Assembly: GCF_013085465.1 (NCBI RefSeq)
Contig: NZ_CP049838.1
Location: 9,176,001 to 9,240,000, forward strand
Source of the DNA: Streptomyces asoensis
GTDB taxonomy: Bacteria; Actinomycetota; Actinomycetes; Streptomycetales; Streptomycetaceae
Direction of reading: 5' to 3'
Length of the DNA: 64,000 bases
The position numbers were made by a program, and so were the translations under genes. This document shows positions 63,889-64,000 of the stretch, in pieces (the stretch's first letter is position 1; each line of letters begins with the position of its first letter). The notes under the pieces are model-generated. The model saw only the letters and a program-made list of their open reading frames with translations, had not been told where the DNA came from and did no database searches.

Positions 63889-64000
63889 TTGACTGCTCCT
63901 AGGGAGAGGCCGCGGACGAGTTTGTCCTGGGCGGCGAATCCGGCGATGAGGACGGGCAGGGAGACCAGCGTGGCGGCGGCGCAGAGCCGGGCGAGGAAGA
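63885..64000 (-). CDS. Sugar ABC transporter permease, C-terminal end only
   Basis: The last 38 codons of a protein that enters from the right: LVSLPVLIAGFAAQDKLVRG followed by LSLGAVK and a stop. This is the usual end of MalG/UgpE-type carbohydrate ABC permeases. It overlaps the dehydrogenase start by four bases. Confidence 0.75.
   Translation of the reverse strand, partial: FLARLCAAATLVSLPVLIAGFAAQDKLVRGLSLGAVK

Overview
The window looks like chromosomal DNA from a Streptomyces or a close relative. It is very GC-rich, many genes start with GTG or TTG, and reliable genes carry purine-rich Shine-Dalgarno sequences. The content is typical of the genus: SpoIIE-type PP2C phosphatases, a STAS-ANTAR protein, a roadblock/LC7 protein, a zinc-free L33 paralogue, a DUF1996 surface protein and rare leucine TTA codons. 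All function calls come from reading the sequence; no database search was run.

Left part (1-9.0 kb): the start of an iterative-looking type I polyketide synthase (KS-AT-DH-C-methyltransferase, cut by the window edge) runs leftward. Rightward and divergent from it lie a 466-aa protein I do not recognise and a fused ABC exporter with one TTA codon. Together they look like one edge of a biosynthetic cluster.

Variable region (9.0-19.9 kb): intact small genes (PH-domain membrane protein, PD-(D/E)XK nuclease, secreted and membrane proteins of unknown role, LeuE-type exporter, two HTH-type or small membrane proteins) are mixed with gene debris: a frameshifted ABC transporter, an IS5-like transposase fragment and other fragments.

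Dynamin/Hsp70 operon (19.9-30.45 kb): six tightly packed same-strand genes encode four dynamin-like GTPases with recognisable motifs, one GTPase with degenerate motifs, and an Hsp70-type ATPase lacking a standard substrate-binding region. Genes 1 and 4 each contain a TTA codon, so translation probably depends on the bldA tRNA and is linked to development. A MerR-regulator remnant lies just after the operon. This is the strongest candidate for an undescribed system in the window; a membrane-remodelling or phage-response machine is a reasonable but unproven idea.

Right part (30.8-61.8 kb): conserved Streptomyces-type genes. These are an LC7 protein, a Ser/Thr kinase, a serine hydrolase, a DUF1152 protein, ferredoxin-NADP reductase with an iron-box-like site, two multidomain PP2C phosphatases, a lipoprotein, rpmG, an isochorismatase-like hydrolase, a Tat-exported phospholipase C-like enzyme behind striking tandem repeats, a cupin, a rhomboid-like membrane protein, a sortase-substrate DUF1996 protein, a TPR protein, a lipid kinase/PAP2 phosphatase pair, a methyltransferase, a small cysteine protein, a P450, an NlpC/P60 protein, a winged-helix regulator, STAS-ANTAR and a secreted CAP protein. 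The last 2 kb hold a decayed LuxR/NB-ARC regulator and the end of a sugar-uptake operon (ABC permease end, zinc alcohol/polyol dehydrogenase).
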